A DNA stretch of 64,000 nucleotides from Cordylochernes scorpioides (lineage: Eukaryota > Arthropoda > Arachnida > Pseudoscorpiones > Chernetidae). The notes under the pieces were generated by a model. It saw only the letters and a program-made list of their open reading frames with translations, was not told the DNA's origin and made no database searches. The DNA lies in the NCBI GenBank assembly GCA_030710605.1, contig CP092863.1, forward strand, positions 144,094,081 to 144,158,080, written 5' to 3'. Made by a program: the position numbers and the translations under genes. Positions 1 to 10,815 of this stretch are shown piece after piece (within the stretch, counting starts at the first letter, position 1; each line of letters begins with the position of its first letter).

Positions 1-6
1 TATATA

Positions 7-268
7 CACCCATACCTCGCTTTGCGTCGGGGTTACGTTCCAAAAAAAACACGACGCAAATTGAAACGACGCAAAGTGAAAATATGTGAAAACGCAATCA
101 AAAACAAAGGTGTTGCCATATTTTAGGAAAAAATTCAAAAAAATTAAAGACTCGAATCCAAAACAACGCAACTTCGAAAATCTAACGACGCACAGTGAAA
201 ATCAGTAAAAATTAAGCAGCGACGCAACTTCGAAAAAAAAAACGCAAAACGAAACAACGCAATGGGTG
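7..268. mobile_element. TA-flanked MITE of GTTACGTTCC type
   Basis: Terminal inverted repeats CACCCAT/ATGGGTG flanked by TA on both sides (5-6 and 269-270), suggesting a Tc1/mariner-like cut-and-paste origin. The inside is a degenerate series of ACGACGCAAA-like strings. Absent from the right arm at the matching (TA)n site (42215-42248), which explains the homology break. Confidence 0.6.
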
Positions 269-299
269 TATATATATAAATATATATATATATATATGT

Positions 300-540
300 A
301 GATATTGACATAAATAGAAATAATGATCGTTCACTTAATAAACTATTTCTATTTATTCAATATACAGTTACGAGCGTCATGCGTTCTTCATCTCTTAATT
401 CTTCAGTTTTCATCTCTGTCACCGTTTGCTTTTTTTTTTTGGAATGGCGCTCTCCTATTGGTTGGCTACGATCACGCCACCTTTGCCCCCCCCCCCCCCC
501 TTCCCATCATGCCGTTGGGCACTATTCGTTGATTTTTAAT
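300..540 (+). repeat. Repeat fragment with ACGAGCGTCAT start
   Basis: Shares the block TACAGTTACGAGCGTCATG, a TCTGTCACCGTTTGC block and CTCCTATTGGTTGGCTACG with 11095-11300 and, inverted, with 41985-42215 and 30800-31000. Contains a C17 run at 488-500. It belongs to the element whose complete form ends in a Helitron-like CTAG terminus. Confidence 0.65.
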
Positions 541-589
541 TTTGAAGAAGTGTACTAATTTTTCATATATTTTTTTTCTAGTCTTGTTA

Positions 590-720
590 TTACGTAATAT
601 TACCCTGTTAAAGGATGTCTTAGTCCGAAGGCTTGCCAATATAATATATCTTAAATAAATAATATCGTGCCTTTAGCTTTTATGCATTCATTGGAGAATA
701 TTTATCCATAGAAGCATAGG
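590..720 (+). repeat. Repeat carrying the GTTGAA-GAAAGC-type hairpin
   Basis: Contains CCCTGTTAAAGGATGTCTTA then GTCCGAAGGCTTGCC (604-637), followed by TCTTAAATAAATAAT. Same layout as 41537-41577 (minus) and 42282-42314 (plus). The stem is GGA/TCC. Confidence 0.6.
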
Positions 721-785
721 GCGACTCTCCCGTCAAAATTGACGTCAAAACCTGACGAATTATTGTGTACAGATTATGGACTTAC

Positions 786-950
786 TGTGGACAGTGAGGG
801 AGACAACTTTGCTGAGCCCAGCTCCCACTCCGTTGGCAGCTTGACACATGTAGTGACCAGCGTCCCCAGGTTCAGCTGCTACCAAGGACAGTGTTCCGTT
901 CTCAAGCATCTGACGTCTGTAGCCAGGAGTGACGGCGCTGTAGTGGGACC
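786..950 (-). CDS. Dscam: Dscam-like exon, second half of Ig8 (duplicate copy)
   Basis: 165-bp exon, phase 1 to phase 1, bounded by a CAG acceptor (plus-strand CTG at 951-953) and a GTAAG donor (reverse of 781-785). The translation includes GSHYSAVTPGYRR, then the second Ig cysteine in GHYMCQAANGVG and ends in LTVH. The 54 complete codons give the same residues as the + strand exon at 41167-41331. It is the last exon of the truncated minus-strand copy seen in this window; the next exon (Ig9) would lie beyond position 1. Confidence 0.88.
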
Positions 951-1084
951 CTGGCATCCACAATGTCACAGTCTTCACAACTCCAACATCACGTGAGAAC
1001 AATTGCACTGTACATCACTCTAGTAAATAAAACTGTATATCAAATTTCGAAATTATTTTAAAGGCGTAAGATTCTTTTTGAAAA

Positions 1085-1525
1085 TAAACAATTTCTACTG
1101 CCCTTACTGCAATGGAAAAATTAATGGGAGGGGCTGGCTCATCAGTGGTGAACCCTCCCAGCGGTTTGAAAATAAACAATTTCAACTGCCCTTACTGCAA
1201 TGGAAAAATTAATGGGAGGGCCTGGCTCATCAGTGGTGAACCCTCCCAGCGGTTTGAAAATAAACAATTTCAACTGCCCTTACTGCAATGGAAAAATTAA
1301 TGGGAGGGCCTGGCTCATCAGTGGTGAACCCTCCCAGCGGTTTGAAAATAAACAATTTCAACTGCCCTTACTGCAATGGAAAAATTAATGGGAGGGCCTG
1401 GCTCATCAGTGGTGAACCCTCCCAGCGGTTTGAAAATAAACAATTTCTACTGCCATTACTGCAATGGAAAAATTAATGGGAGGGCCTGGCTCATCAGTGG
1501 TGAACCTTCCCAGCAGAATCTTACG
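1085..1525 (+). repeat. 88-bp tandem array of a palindromic MITE core
   Basis: Five near-identical copies with period 88 bp, each holding TGGGAGGG, a 20-base loop and CCCTCCCA, and ending in GTTTGAAAATAAAC. The matching site in the right arm (40860-41060) has two copies. Small open frames across it are repeat artefacts. Flanks share the GCGTAAGATTCT end of the parent MITE. Confidence 0.85.
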
Positions 1526-1529
1526 CCTT

Positions 1530-2150
1530 TAAAATAATTTAGAATTTTGATAACAGATGGCGCGCTAGTGCATCATATTATAAAAACTATATATGTTATA
1601 TAAAAATATTATTTTATTTAAAATTATATTTCATAGATTCAAACTCTGTTAAATCGACCGCTAGAGGTCACTCTCTGCATATAAAAACTCATTGTTGTTG
1701 TTTTCCGATGGCCGGCTCAAACCTTTTGTACATTATGTAAATAAGTTTTTCATTTTTTTTTATTCTTACGCGTTAATCCAGGTATTACTTTTATTAAATT
1801 ATGTTTTTATATATTCCTCTAGCTCAATTAAAGCTATTTTTGGTAACTAATTTTATTTAATTATTGCCACGACTGTCGAACAATGTAATATGCTCATGGA
1901 TACCAAATTCAAGCAACAGCTAATAATTCTATAAAAATTAATCAGCAGAAAATATTTTATTTATAATATATATAGAGTAGAACCTCCATTTAGCGGACAT
2001 CTCTCCACAAAGGACAGTTTTCATTTGCAAAATTACCATTTTTTCAATTTAGAACTCTCCGGTAAGAGGACACCTCTCCCTAAAGTTCACTTAGCTCTGC
2101 AATTAGGTGTCATTTACAAGGAGGTTCTACTTTATATATATATAAGGCAT
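1530..2150. other. Intron sequence, no gene seen
   Basis: AT-rich intron with a repeat related to 40380-40860 and 51880-52110 (GACCGCTAGAGGTCA and GATGGCCGGCTCAAA blocks), and a 1975-2140 segment resembling inverted CTCCATTTAGCGGACAT units. No coding signal found. Confidence 0.5.
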
Positions 2151-2249
2151 ATCCTGACCATGCTCACATGAGCAATTCTAAATGGCAGAGCGCCATCTAG
2201 TGTAACATATATATATATAGATAGAAATTTTGCCGGGAGGATATTGATC

Positions 2250-2690
2250 TAAAGAGACAAAGGTCGTCTCTCCCGTCAAAATAGACGTAAAAACCAGACG
2301 CCATCTATTGACCGTCACCGTAAAATAGCGGCCTCGGGTCGGTGACAAAGCCACAACACCAGCTTTGATAAACTGAAAAGCGTCCACCTAGAGACCATGG
2401 TTTCGGGCTAATGGCCCTCGTCAGCCTAGGGCGGACTTTATTCCATGAGATCCACACGGGATATAATGGAATCTTGACAATCTGCCAAAGTGGTGTTTAG
2501 CTGGCAAAGTGGCTAGGCCATATCTATGGCTGAAATATATATGGAAATTTAGCCAGGAGGATATTGATCTAAAGAGACAAAGGTCGTCTCTCCCGTCAAA
2601 ATAGACGTCAATAGATGGCGTCTGGTTTTGGCGTCTATTTTGACGGGAGAGGCGACCTCTGTCTCTTTATATATATATGTGTGTGTGTAT
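2250..2690 (-). mobile_element. Hammerhead-bearing short repeat (retrozyme-like)
   Basis: A unit of about 310 bp bounded by repeated GTCTCTCCCGTCAAAATAG blocks (2262-2290 and 2580-2605) and containing a hammerhead core on the minus strand. Size, direct flanks and ribozyme resemble retrozymes or the ends of Penelope-like elements. No protein-coding capacity. Counterpart 39700-40110. Confidence 0.6.
2382..2436 (-). ncRNA. Type I hammerhead ribozyme motif
   Basis: Read on the minus strand: CUGACGA, stem II GGGC-cauua-GCCC, GAAA, then ACCAUGGU as stem III and GUC as the cleavage triplet. Flanking arms pair as stem I (GUCC and CCUAG with CUAGG and GGAC). Stem III is a self-complementary 8-mer with no room for a loop, as in dimer-acting hammerheads. 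Mirror copy at 39934-39988. Confidence 0.8.
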
Positions 2691-2843
2691 TTAAATATAA
2701 TAGATAGAAATAAAAGTTTGAATCAATTTTCAACAAAAGATGACGCCCTAAGAGGAATCTGGTAATAATTGACTAAAAACATTTGATCGTTTAAATGTAC
2801 ATTTGAATAAAAGTGGATAAAAGAAATAAGTAGATAAAGAGAC

Positions 2844-2963
2844 CTTGTTTCTTCCTCCAGAGGACTGATGGATTGGGAAGTCCTTCAGCTACACAGTCCA
2901 TTAGGACTGGTTGTCCAGCCACCACGGAGATATCTCTGGGCTCCACGGTCCATCGTGGGGGCA
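2844..2963 (-). CDS. Dscam: Dscam-like exon, first half of Ig8 (duplicate copy)
   Basis: 120-bp exon, phase 1 to 1, acceptor ACACAG and donor GTCTCT. It encodes VPPRWTVEPRD, the first Ig cysteine in VLMDCVAEG and the Ig tryptophan in VLWRKKQ. This matches the characteristic start of Dscam Ig8 after Ig7. Same protein as 39400-39519. The preceding intron is flanked by hammerhead-bearing repeats. Confidence 0.88.
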
Positions 2964-2999
2964 CTGTGTACACCTCAGTCAATTAGCTGTTTGTAGAGA

Positions 3000-4340
3000 C
3001 ATCCTAGGAATAACATGGCCAATCAGACATATCGTTCCATAAGCCGGTCCTTTTTCAGTCACCTAGCCAAGGGAATGATGCATTCTCCATGCACCGAGTG
3101 GCTATTTGGTTTGGCCCCTCGCGCTTGTCTTTATGGTCTAGCTCCATGGGGTCGACCAATCATCCCACAGGCGTCTACGAGACTTTCTTGGCCAGGTTGC
3201 TGTCCTCTTGTTTAGACTTGGTAAAACCCGTCCAATAGGACTCCTCCCCCCCCCCCTTTGGCCCCCGTATCCTTAGTTCCCAGTACTCCCTGAATCTGTC
3301 GACGAATCAAGGACTTCTAAGGTACGAGGTTGTTTCTAGAGACATGCGCAACTTTATAAATACATAACACACAACACACACACAAAAAGCCTTCATTAGG
3401 GACTTGCCCCATACAGATTCTCCCAATTGGGTAAGATAATAATCATCTTGTGTTATTTACATAGAAATTGAACTGGCTTTACTCTTCGTCTCAAAGTCAT
3501 TCACTTGTTGACTGGTCCTTACATAATGATGATCTAAAAATGTTATAGTAAGCTATTGCCTTAGATTTGTTTGCTGATATTTTTGAAAGCAATACGTAGG
3601 GTGAAATGTTGGTACATTTAATTTGTTGATATAGGGCCTTCCTCTCTGCATCAATTTATAAATACATAACAAAATATTCAAATTAATTAATATTCAACCA
3701 ATATTTTTTATTAATACCAACGTTTCGGTAACCCGCAGTCTTCCTTTTCATAGAACATCAATTTTCTTATGTTTATTTTTTTACCGATTTTTATGAAAAT
3801 GTTGAAAAGTGTGTACAGTAGTTCAATATTTTGAATACAATGATAAAAAATTTCCAACGCCTTGCTAAATACCCATTTTTATGTATTTTTCCAGACAACA
3901 GATTTTTGTTGAAACGTTGAGAAAATAAAATTTTAACTGACCGAAGTCTCTAATTCTATATACAAGTATCAGAGTCATCAATTCTGTCATCGTTTGCCTT
4001 TGTGAATGGAATGCTATTATGAAACGTTGCTATCACTTTTACCTAATATTTGAAATCTAAAATGTTCGGGAATATCGTTTTTTTTTGTATCATTTTGTTC
4101 GAAGAACAAACAGGGTCTTCTTGTTTATACATAAATATGAATGCCGGCCAGGCAGCCTCTATTTTCAGTATAATAAAAAGGATGGCAATGAGTCATCGAA
4201 ACGTTATTAAAACGGAAAAAGAAAGGTAGACCTGGATAAGTAATCATATACAGGGTGTATCAGTTAATTTGGGAATACCTTTAGCAGTTCAAAAGACAAA
4301 TACTTCCTCTTAAGGGTAGCATTTTATAAACACCATTTAG
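3000..4340. other. Intron between Ig8a and Ig7 (left arm), no gene seen
   Basis: No exon or RNA gene recognised. Includes a GT/CA short tract (3365-3385), fragments mirrored at 38040-39390, and at 3960-4020 a copy of the TCTGTCATCGTTTGC block that elsewhere precedes the tRNA-Gly-bearing repeat. Confidence 0.5.
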
Positions 4341-4348
4341 TAGTTACA

Positions 4349-4920
4349 TCATGGGGTGATTCGATGTAAAACATTATATATACAACATATAAAATACGCT
4401 AGATTTGTGAAAATTGTAATACGGGTTAGAACTGGTTGTTGTTTAAGACAAATTCGTTGAACGATCTGATGTTCCAGTTTCTTTATAAGAAAGGGAACGA
4501 AGGGTGAGATTATGGTGCCTTGGACTCCAGGGTGGTATGTCGCTTCACGTGTAACAAAATTATATATATTCATATAAAAAATACGACATATATGTAATAA
4601 GGGTTAAAACTGGGTGTCGTTATAGACCTGTTCGTTGAATGGTCTGATGTTCAGGTTGCTTTATAAGAAAGGTAAAGAAGGGTGAGATTATGGTACCTTG
4701 AACTTCCAGGGTGGTATGTCGCTTCACGTTTTACAACATTATATATATTCATAAAAAATACGAAAATATGAATAAACTGTAATAAAGGTTAGAACTGACT
4801 GTCGTTTTAGACCCATTCGTTGAACGATCTGATGTTCCCTTTTCTTTCTAAGAAAGGTAAAGAAGGGTGAGATTAGGGTACTTTGAACTTCCAGGTTGGT
4901 ATGTCGCTTCATGTGTTACA
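4349..4920 (-). repeat. Tandem copies of the Ig7 exon end plus splice donor
   Basis: Three extra units of about 180-190 bp on the minus strand, starting near 4920, 4737 and 4560. Each begins with a degenerate copy of the last 30 bases of the Ig7 exon (encoding xxHTTLEVQ) directly followed by GTACC-like donor sequence and the first intron bases. The right arm has four (37252-38030). Confidence 0.82.
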
Positions 4921-5016
4921 GGGTTGGAACTGGGTGTTGTTTAAGACCAATTCGTTGAACGGTCTGATGTTCCAGTTTCTTTAAAAGAAAGGGAAAGATG
5001 GGTGAGATTATGGTAC

Positions 5017-5304
5017 CTTGAACTTCCAGGGTGGTGTGTCTTTCCACGAGGGCCGCGCGGTTCTCAGCGAAGCAGGTGTAATTCCCAGCCATGTGTGGGG
5101 CTAGACGTCGGAAGAGAATCAGCACAGCGGAATCCTCTAGTGGCTGTAGGGTGACATCAGGACCCAAAGGTCCTCTGTTTGTACGGACCCACCCCACGTT
5201 CAGGGGTCCATCCCCTCCGATCACGGAACAGAGTAACTTCACTCTAGTCCCAGCCCGTGCCACTACTTTCTCTGGAAACGTGTTGGGATCCAACTCTGGG
5301 GCCA
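5017..5304 (-). CDS. Dscam: Dscam-like exon, complete Ig7 (duplicate copy)
   Basis: 288-bp exon, phase 1 to 1, with acceptor TTTCAG and donor AAG/GTACC. It encodes one whole Ig domain: VAPELDPNTFPEK at the start, first cysteine in KLLCSVIGG, tryptophan in NVGWVRTN, second cysteine in GNYTCFAEN, ending TTLEVQ. Same protein as 36868-37155. In pancrustacean Dscam1 this domain comes from a large alternative exon array; here a single exon occurs per arm. Its last bases and donor are repeated downstream (4349-4920). Confidence 0.9.
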
Positions 5305-5449
5305 CTGAAACAGATAACACTTAAGTTAACAGAATGCACTTAAGTTTGAAGAATATTTAGATTGGGCCACTAACACAGATAACACTTGATTCATGATAAA
5401 ATTGTGAAAAAAAGTTTTAAAATTACCAAATATTTTCTCACCATGAGTT

Positions 5450-5615
5450 TCTTTTTATTACAAAATGCTAGCTTTTAAGTGATAATCGCTCTTCAACGGG
5501 CTTAATAAAACAATATCGACTATATTCTACAAGAATATATAGTCGATGTTTTATTAAGCCCGTTGAAGAGCGATTATCACTTGAAAGCTAGCGTTTTGTA
5601 ATAAAAAGATAACAC
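5450..5615. repeat. Fold-back element
   Basis: About 75-bp arms containing CTTTTAAGTGATAATCGCTC and AACGGGCTTAATAAAAC, inverted around 5535. The arm carries a member of the GTTGAA-stem-GAAAGC hairpin family (CCCGTTGAAGAGCG ... CTTGAAAGC). Related fold-backs at 36565-36725, 45585-45690 and 52560-52735. Confidence 0.8.
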
Positions 5616-5984
5616 TTGAGTTGAAAGTTAACTTGGATGTGACCATAGAATGTAACAAATTCTGTGTAACCTCTTGTGTCCTAGGTCTCCGAAACCAGTA
5701 GCATTTGCTTAATTAATATCCAGTAGATTTATATCAATAAATATTAACAATATTCTTAAGATAAACTCATCACAATATACTTTAATAATGATATCATTCT
5801 TTTGTAGTATCCACTTCACAGTCTATTGTAAATGGTGTCCCATACCTAACATAACCTCACAACACAGTTTGCTACCCGCTCCACAAAATATTCGAAATAC
5901 TGACCTAGATTATGCAAATAAAATTGAAATCATGTTTACATATGTGCAAATCCCATATAATACCGTACATCAAAGATTTTTATT

Positions 5985-6266
5985 AAACATTTTATTCACG
6001 ATCGAACGTTGTACTGTACGTATTACATCCCAAACACGACACCAGCCATCTCTGTCTTGAGCTCCATGTACCATCTCGGTGACAGTTAAACCAGTGAGTT
6101 CCTTTAATTGGTCCATGAAGCGTGTCGGTGAGTGTCCAGGTATGTGTCGCCCAGACAGCTTTCCGGTCAGTATGGTGTACTCCATTCCCCTGTGTCGTGC
6201 GATGTGACCGAAGAATTTCAAACAATTCCGTTGTACACGCCGTACACATCCCGTTGTACACATCAC
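5985..6266 (-). pseudogene. Non-LTR retrotransposon C-terminal fragment
   Basis: The open frame reads RRVQRNCLKFFGHIARHRG, then LTGKLSGRHIPGHSPTRFMD and GAQDRDGWCRVWDVI. The FGHIAR ... GR ... DR.GWR arrangement is the familiar tail of reverse transcriptase proteins in CR1/RTE-like elements. No RT catalytic core is present, so this is a 5'-truncated relic. Frameshifted copy at 35815-36180. Confidence 0.75.
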
Positions 6267-6309
6267 AGATATCTAGGCGATGTACAAACCTATAATTATA
6301 TATTTACAT

Positions 6310-6690
6310 ATCTAAAGAGACAAAGGTCGCCTCTCCCGTCAAATTAGAAGTCAAAACTAGACGCCATCTATTGACTGTCGGCGCAACTAGCGGCCTCGGG
6401 TCGGTGACAAAGCCACAACACCAGCTTTAACTAATTGAAAGGCGTCCACCTAGAGACCATGGTTTCGGGCTAATGGCCCTCGTCAGCCTAAGGCGGACTT
6501 AATTCCATGATATCCACAAGGGATCTAATGGAATCTTGACAATCTGCCAAAGAGGTGTTTAGCTGGCAAAGTGGCTGGACCAAATCTATGGCTAAAAAGG
6601 TTTTTAACGTCTATTTTGACGGGAGAGGCGACCTTTCTCTCTTTAGATCAATATCCTCCCGGCAAAATTTCCATCTATATTTCCATATAC
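6310..6690 (-). mobile_element. Hammerhead-bearing short repeat (retrozyme-like)
   Basis: Bounded by GGTCGCCTCTCCCGTCAAA (6325) and the inverted GACGGGAGAGGCGACC (6617). Contains the same central sequence as 2250-2690, including the hammerhead core. Mirrored at 35440-35780. Confidence 0.6.
6444..6498 (-). ncRNA. Type I hammerhead ribozyme motif
   Basis: Minus strand: CUGACGA, GGGC-cauua-GCCC stem II, GAAA, palindromic ACCAUGGU stem III, GUC cleavage triplet. Stem I outer pairs GUCC/GGAC are kept; inner pairing is weaker than at 39934-39988. Confidence 0.75.
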
Positions 6691-7029
6691 ATTCAATACA
6701 AGCCTATGTTACTTACGACACAAGAGGTTACACGAAAACTGTTGAAATGAAATTTCACTTTCTATAAATCAGGCAATGTCCAATTATACAAGGCTTGTTG
6801 TTTAAGAAATCTAACCAAATAAAAAAATCGCGATATGGGTAAAATTCAAAACATTTACAATAAATTTACATATATAGTTAAACCTTTTGTTAACGGTCTA
6901 ACGCTACTTTGCATATCTAACAACAATCCAACTTTTTAAAAATTTATTCTCGTAACCATCAACTTAGGTTTAAAATAAATTAAACTTATAAAGCAAACAC
7001 ATAGAGATTCAAAAAATAAAATATTTGTA

Positions 7030-7595
7030 AATGTACCAAAGAGAGGCACCTCTCCCTTTGAAATTGAATTATGACAATGCATTTTAGTTCATTGCCCCAG
7101 AACTTTATGTAAGCGATAAAGAATGAGCTACAACATCAGTTTTGGAAAATTCAGACAAAAGCCAACAACCTGTATACCATGGTTTCAGACTATGACCCTC
7201 ATCAGTACATGGGCGGCTTCACTTCCATAACATCCTGCGAAAGGAGTTATGGAATTCAATCGAATTACCTAATAAAGGATTTTAAGCTGGTAAAGTGGCA
7301 AGGGATAATTTTCAGGCTAAAATACAACATAGCGTTGCAAGAGGATGTAGTATTCATATATATGAGAATTGACACCTCTCCCTTTAAAAATGATTTAAAA
7401 AAAACAGTGCATTTCGGTTTATAACTTCAATACAGAATGCAATGGTCATAATGAACAATAAACCTCAACTCAAGTATTCAACAAATTCAGACAAAAACCA
7501 ACCTGTATAACAAGATTTCGGAATATGGCTCTCATCATTATAGGATGGGCTATGATTCGGTATATTTTAAAGGGAGAGGTGCCTATTTTGGTACA
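7030..7595 (-). mobile_element. Tandem hammerhead-bearing repeat, second subfamily
   Basis: Three CACCTCTCCCTTT-type boundaries (about 7048, 7371 and, inverted, 7570) delimit two units of about 325 and 200 bp. The first contains a hammerhead core (7169-7213), the second a decayed one (7502-7546, with GATGAGAGCC and CCGAAATC). The tandem layout with one ribozyme per unit is expected for retrozymes. Mirrored at 34500-35060. Confidence 0.6.
7169..7213 (-). ncRNA. Hammerhead ribozyme motif, subfamily 2
   Basis: Minus strand: CUGAUGA, a short stem II with a GU pair, GAAA, ACCAUGGU stem III and the cleavage triplet GUA. Stem I pairs UGUA with UACA. Stem II (GGGUCAUAGUCU) is weak, so activity is uncertain. 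Confidence 0.6.
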
Positions 7596-7989
7596 TGCAT
7601 AACATTCTCTATCAACTTCATACACACAGGATTCATATATACAAATTATAATGACCAAATGGATATATAAAAATAAGATAAATGTGCTATACCAATATAC
7701 AATTATTTTTACATATGTATAAATAACCCCAGACCATCTGCTCTCATGTATGGGAGACACCAAGCATGAGCTGTACAATAACTAATCCAAAACAAGATAC
7801 ATATGGAACGACGTTTAAAAATTTTACCGCAAATGTTTCTTTTGAACGAAAAATCGTAATGTTTTAACGGAGAAAAAACTAATATCCCTAACCTTAATGA
7901 TGAAGTATGAAAGGATGAATCTTCTTTCTTCTTCTTCTTTATCTCCACTCAATCATATTAGGGTATCAAGTTGTGACCTTTGGTGGGGC

Positions 7990-8240
7990 CTGTTTGACAA
8001 CCATCATGACTGGGTGAAGTAGAATGCATATGCCTTTGTCATTAAGACTGGGAGCACTACCCCGTTGCAGGCCGACTTAGCTCCAAAAGAAATGGCCGCC
8101 TCTGACATGAGGAACAGACGCCATGTGCAGCTGCTCCTAACATGGAGTACAAACGCTGCTCATCCTGTATCCCTGGATTAGGAGCCCTTACAGGGTACTA
8201 TCAGCCGGGCCAGCTGAACCCAGGTTTTTTAGCGAGATTG
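7990..8240 (-). repeat. Retroelement 3'-end-like repeat
   Basis: Three copies occur: here (minus), 33870-34140 (plus) and 61010-61340 (plus). Shared blocks are TAAGGGCTC, TGTTAGGAGC, TCCTCATGTCAGAGG and TTAATGACAAAGGC, ending near a GAGTGGAGATAAAGAAG tail. Layout and A-rich tail suggest the 3' part of a non-LTR element; no intact frame. Confidence 0.5.
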
Positions 8241-8439
8241 TTACTGCTCCCCCTCCTTCTTTTTCATCCGGGCTTGGGACTGACAAAAGCGGAGAAAGTA
8301 TGAATTGTGAAGAGTGATGATAAACAGAAAAATAAAAGTGTCCAGGGATGGGAATACATGTGAATAGTGGCATTGTATAATGACACAAAGGATAATAAAA
8401 AACGTACAAGGTAAAGATAAAGGTAAAATACATATAAAA

Positions 8440-8690
8440 TGAAAGAATATAAAAGCATGAATGTTTCTTTTATACATAATACAAATTTCTACTATCCTCT
8501 TTGCGATGAAAAAAAATATTGGGAGGGCTTGGCTCATCAGTGGTGAACCCTCCTAGCGGTTTTTCGCCAATAATATATTTTTTCATCGCAGTAAGGACAG
8601 TAGAAGTTTGTTATATGTATAAAAGAAACATTCGTGCTTTTATATCCTTTCATTTTATATGTATAGATGGCGAGTTATTGCTTTGTGTAA
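8440..8690. mobile_element. Palindromic MITE with GGGAGGG core
   Basis: About 110-bp inverted arms containing AAACTTCTACTGTCCTTAC and a TAAAAGAAACATTC block surround the core GGGAGGG...CCCTCCT. Flanked by TATAGATGGCG. Other copies: 9790-10090, 27270-27375, 32000-32330, 33425-33665, 46130-46400, 56850-57080 and 62752-63480. Confidence 0.75.
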
Positions 8691-8716
8691 AGAAAAAGGT
8701 AAAATAAGATACTTAC

Positions 8717-8875
8717 CCACCACCTGTACGGCTACAGTTCCACGAGCGCTTACACCGGCTTCCTCAGCTTGGCATTCGTACCTCCCAGCGTCAACCTCGG
8801 GCTGCAAGCTCTCCACAGCCAAACGTCCCGCTGGGTCAATACGTTGTCTGTGATTGGCAGGCAGTCTGGCGCCAT
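8717..8875 (-). CDS. Dscam: Dscam-like exon, second half of Ig6 (duplicate copy)
   Basis: 159-bp exon, phase 1 to 1, donor GTAAGT. It encodes the end of an Ig domain: GARLPANHRQRIDPAGRL, then the second cysteine in GRYECQAEEAG and SARGTVAVQVV. This resembles the second half of Dscam Ig6. Same protein as 33212-33370. The acceptor is inferred from the AG in TTGGTAG and has a weak pyrimidine tract. No first-half exon was found on the distal side before the gap. Confidence 0.84.
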
Positions 8876-9429
8876 CTACCAACAAACTTTGTAACTATTT
8901 ATACATTAACAAACCAAACACATTTTAAATTAGCATTTAACAACTGTTTTGAACTACGACTCTATTAAATCTGTGATAATATATTTGCAAACAGGTGTTT
9001 ATTTTCATTTAAAAATAATTGTCATAACCAAAAATGTACATAGCTTGTAACTGTAAATAATACATCGGCAGCTTGGCGAATGTTATGTACCTAAGCTCCG
9101 ATAGGTGGCGCGCGCTGTCAGCTCGGCAAGTGTTATGTACCTAAGCTCCGATAGATGGCGGGCACGCTAGGCGGCAAGTTTTTAAACAATAGCCGCCATC
9201 TTGAGGGGTGTACTCGATCGCAAGCCGTTTGGTTCTCCGACATTACTTCCTTAATTTACCATTATTTTTATCCATTCAACTTTGTTTATTTCTTTTTACT
9301 TTCTTTTAACTATTTAAAGTCATATAATAAATTATTATTTTATTCTACCCAAACGTCACCTTCATTACTGTGACAATATTAATATAATATTAATGTGTAT
9401 AATTAATAGGCTAATCCCTTAATTGGATG

Positions 9430-9642
9430 TTCAAATCAATAAGCTTGAGGGATGAGTTTCTTTTGCAAATAAATTTATTTCGAGCTTTCGGGAAACGCCC
9501 TTCTACAGGAAAATTAAAAATAGTAAGTAAATTTACTTTATTTTTAATTTTCCTGTAGAAGGGCGTTGCCCGAGAAAGCTCGAAATAAATTTATTTGCAA
9601 AAGAAACTCATCCCTCAAGCTTATTGATTTGAACATTAATGT
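9430..9642. repeat. Fold-back element, near-perfect 95-bp arms
   Basis: CAATAAGCTTGAGGGATGAG at 9440 is repeated inverted at the other end (to 9635). Each arm contains the hairpin motif CCTGTAGAAGGGCG...CCGAAAGCTCG followed by AATAAA and AAGAAACTCATC. Counterpart 32455-32668. Confidence 0.88.
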
Positions 9643-9789
9643 GTATAGTTATCTAGAAGTTATACTCCTAGTTCCTTCTGTTGAAGGGGGGGTATGTAAG
9701 CTTGAATGTTAGAGAAATAAACTTATACAAGTAAATCAATGTAAAGTAAAAACGCGCCATCTATACTTAGCAAATGAAATAATAAGACG

Positions 9790-10090
9790 CGGATGTTTCT
9801 TTCATACACACACACACATAATTCAAACTTCTACTGTCCTTAATGCGATGATAAAATATTGAGAGGGCTCGGCTCATCAGTGGTGAACCCTTCCAGCGGT
9901 TTCTAACCCTGTAGATATATGAAATTTTATTAAACAAGTATTTGTATTGAAAATTCAAAATTATTATAGACACGTATGATTCTTTTAAAAATTAAACAAT
10001 TTCTACTCCCTTTACTGCAATGGATAAATTAATGGGAGGGCCTGGCTCATCAGTGGTGAACCCTCCTAGCGGTTTCGCCAGTTTAATCTA
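9790..10090. mobile_element. Two adjacent GGGAGGG-core MITE copies
   Basis: Cores at about 9862-9905 and 10035-10080 with the TTCTACTGTCCTTAATGCG and TTCTACTCCCTTTACTGC flanks. Mirrored at 31985-32310. No coding content. Confidence 0.65.
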
Positions 10091-10269
10091 CTATTCTATT
10101 CATAACAGATGGCGCGCTAATGCATCATAATATTTTAATAAAGAACTGTTACAAAGGTTTTTTGAAATATTTATTTTATATCTCTCAAATATATATATAT
10201 AATAACATGAAGACATTAACGTAAAACTACCGTGTATAAAATTTATAACGATTATTTTATTTATGACAT

Positions 10270-10815
10270 TTTTATTAGATATATTACAGTGACCTTTATT
10301 GAAGATACACGAGATAATAAAGGGTGTATACAGTCATAGACAAAACTTAAGGAAGTTGTACTTTTTAGCATGTATATCGGGATTGAGACAATAACTCTGA
10401 AAGATATTACAGTGACTTTTATTGAAGACACACAAGATAACCAAGTGTGTATACATTCATTGTAAAAACTTATGGAAGTTTTACATTTTACCATGTATAT
10501 CGAGATTGAGACAATATATTTGAAAGATATTACAGTGACCTTTATTGAAGACACACGAGATAACCAAGTGTGTATACACTCATAGACAAAACTTAAGAAG
10601 GTTGTACCTTTCAGCATGTATATCGGGATTCAGACAATAACTCTGAAAGATATTTCAGTGACCTTTATTGAAGACACACGAGATAACCAAGTGGTGTATA
10701 CACTCATAGACAAAACTTAAGAAGGTTGTACCTTTCAGCATGTATATCGGGATTCAGACAATAACTCTGAAAGATATTACAGTTACCTTTATTGAAGACA
10801 CAGAGATAACCAAGT
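10270..10815 (+). repeat. 123-bp tandem array (left arm)
   Basis: About 4.5 units of the GATATTACAGTGACCTTTAT repeat, each with CACACGAGATAACCAAG and ATGTATATCGGGATT. Mirrored at 31290-31815 in the right arm; related to the larger array 42480-43700 and to 22090-22430. The last unit runs into the far end of the parent MITE (ACTCATGG-type terminus near 10890). Confidence 0.85.

Noticed and set aside
4349-4920. Alternative Ig7 exons, as in the Dscam1 exon arrays
   Set aside because: Only the last 30 bases of the exon recur; there is no acceptor, no cysteine and no tryptophan strand, so these are not alternative exons.
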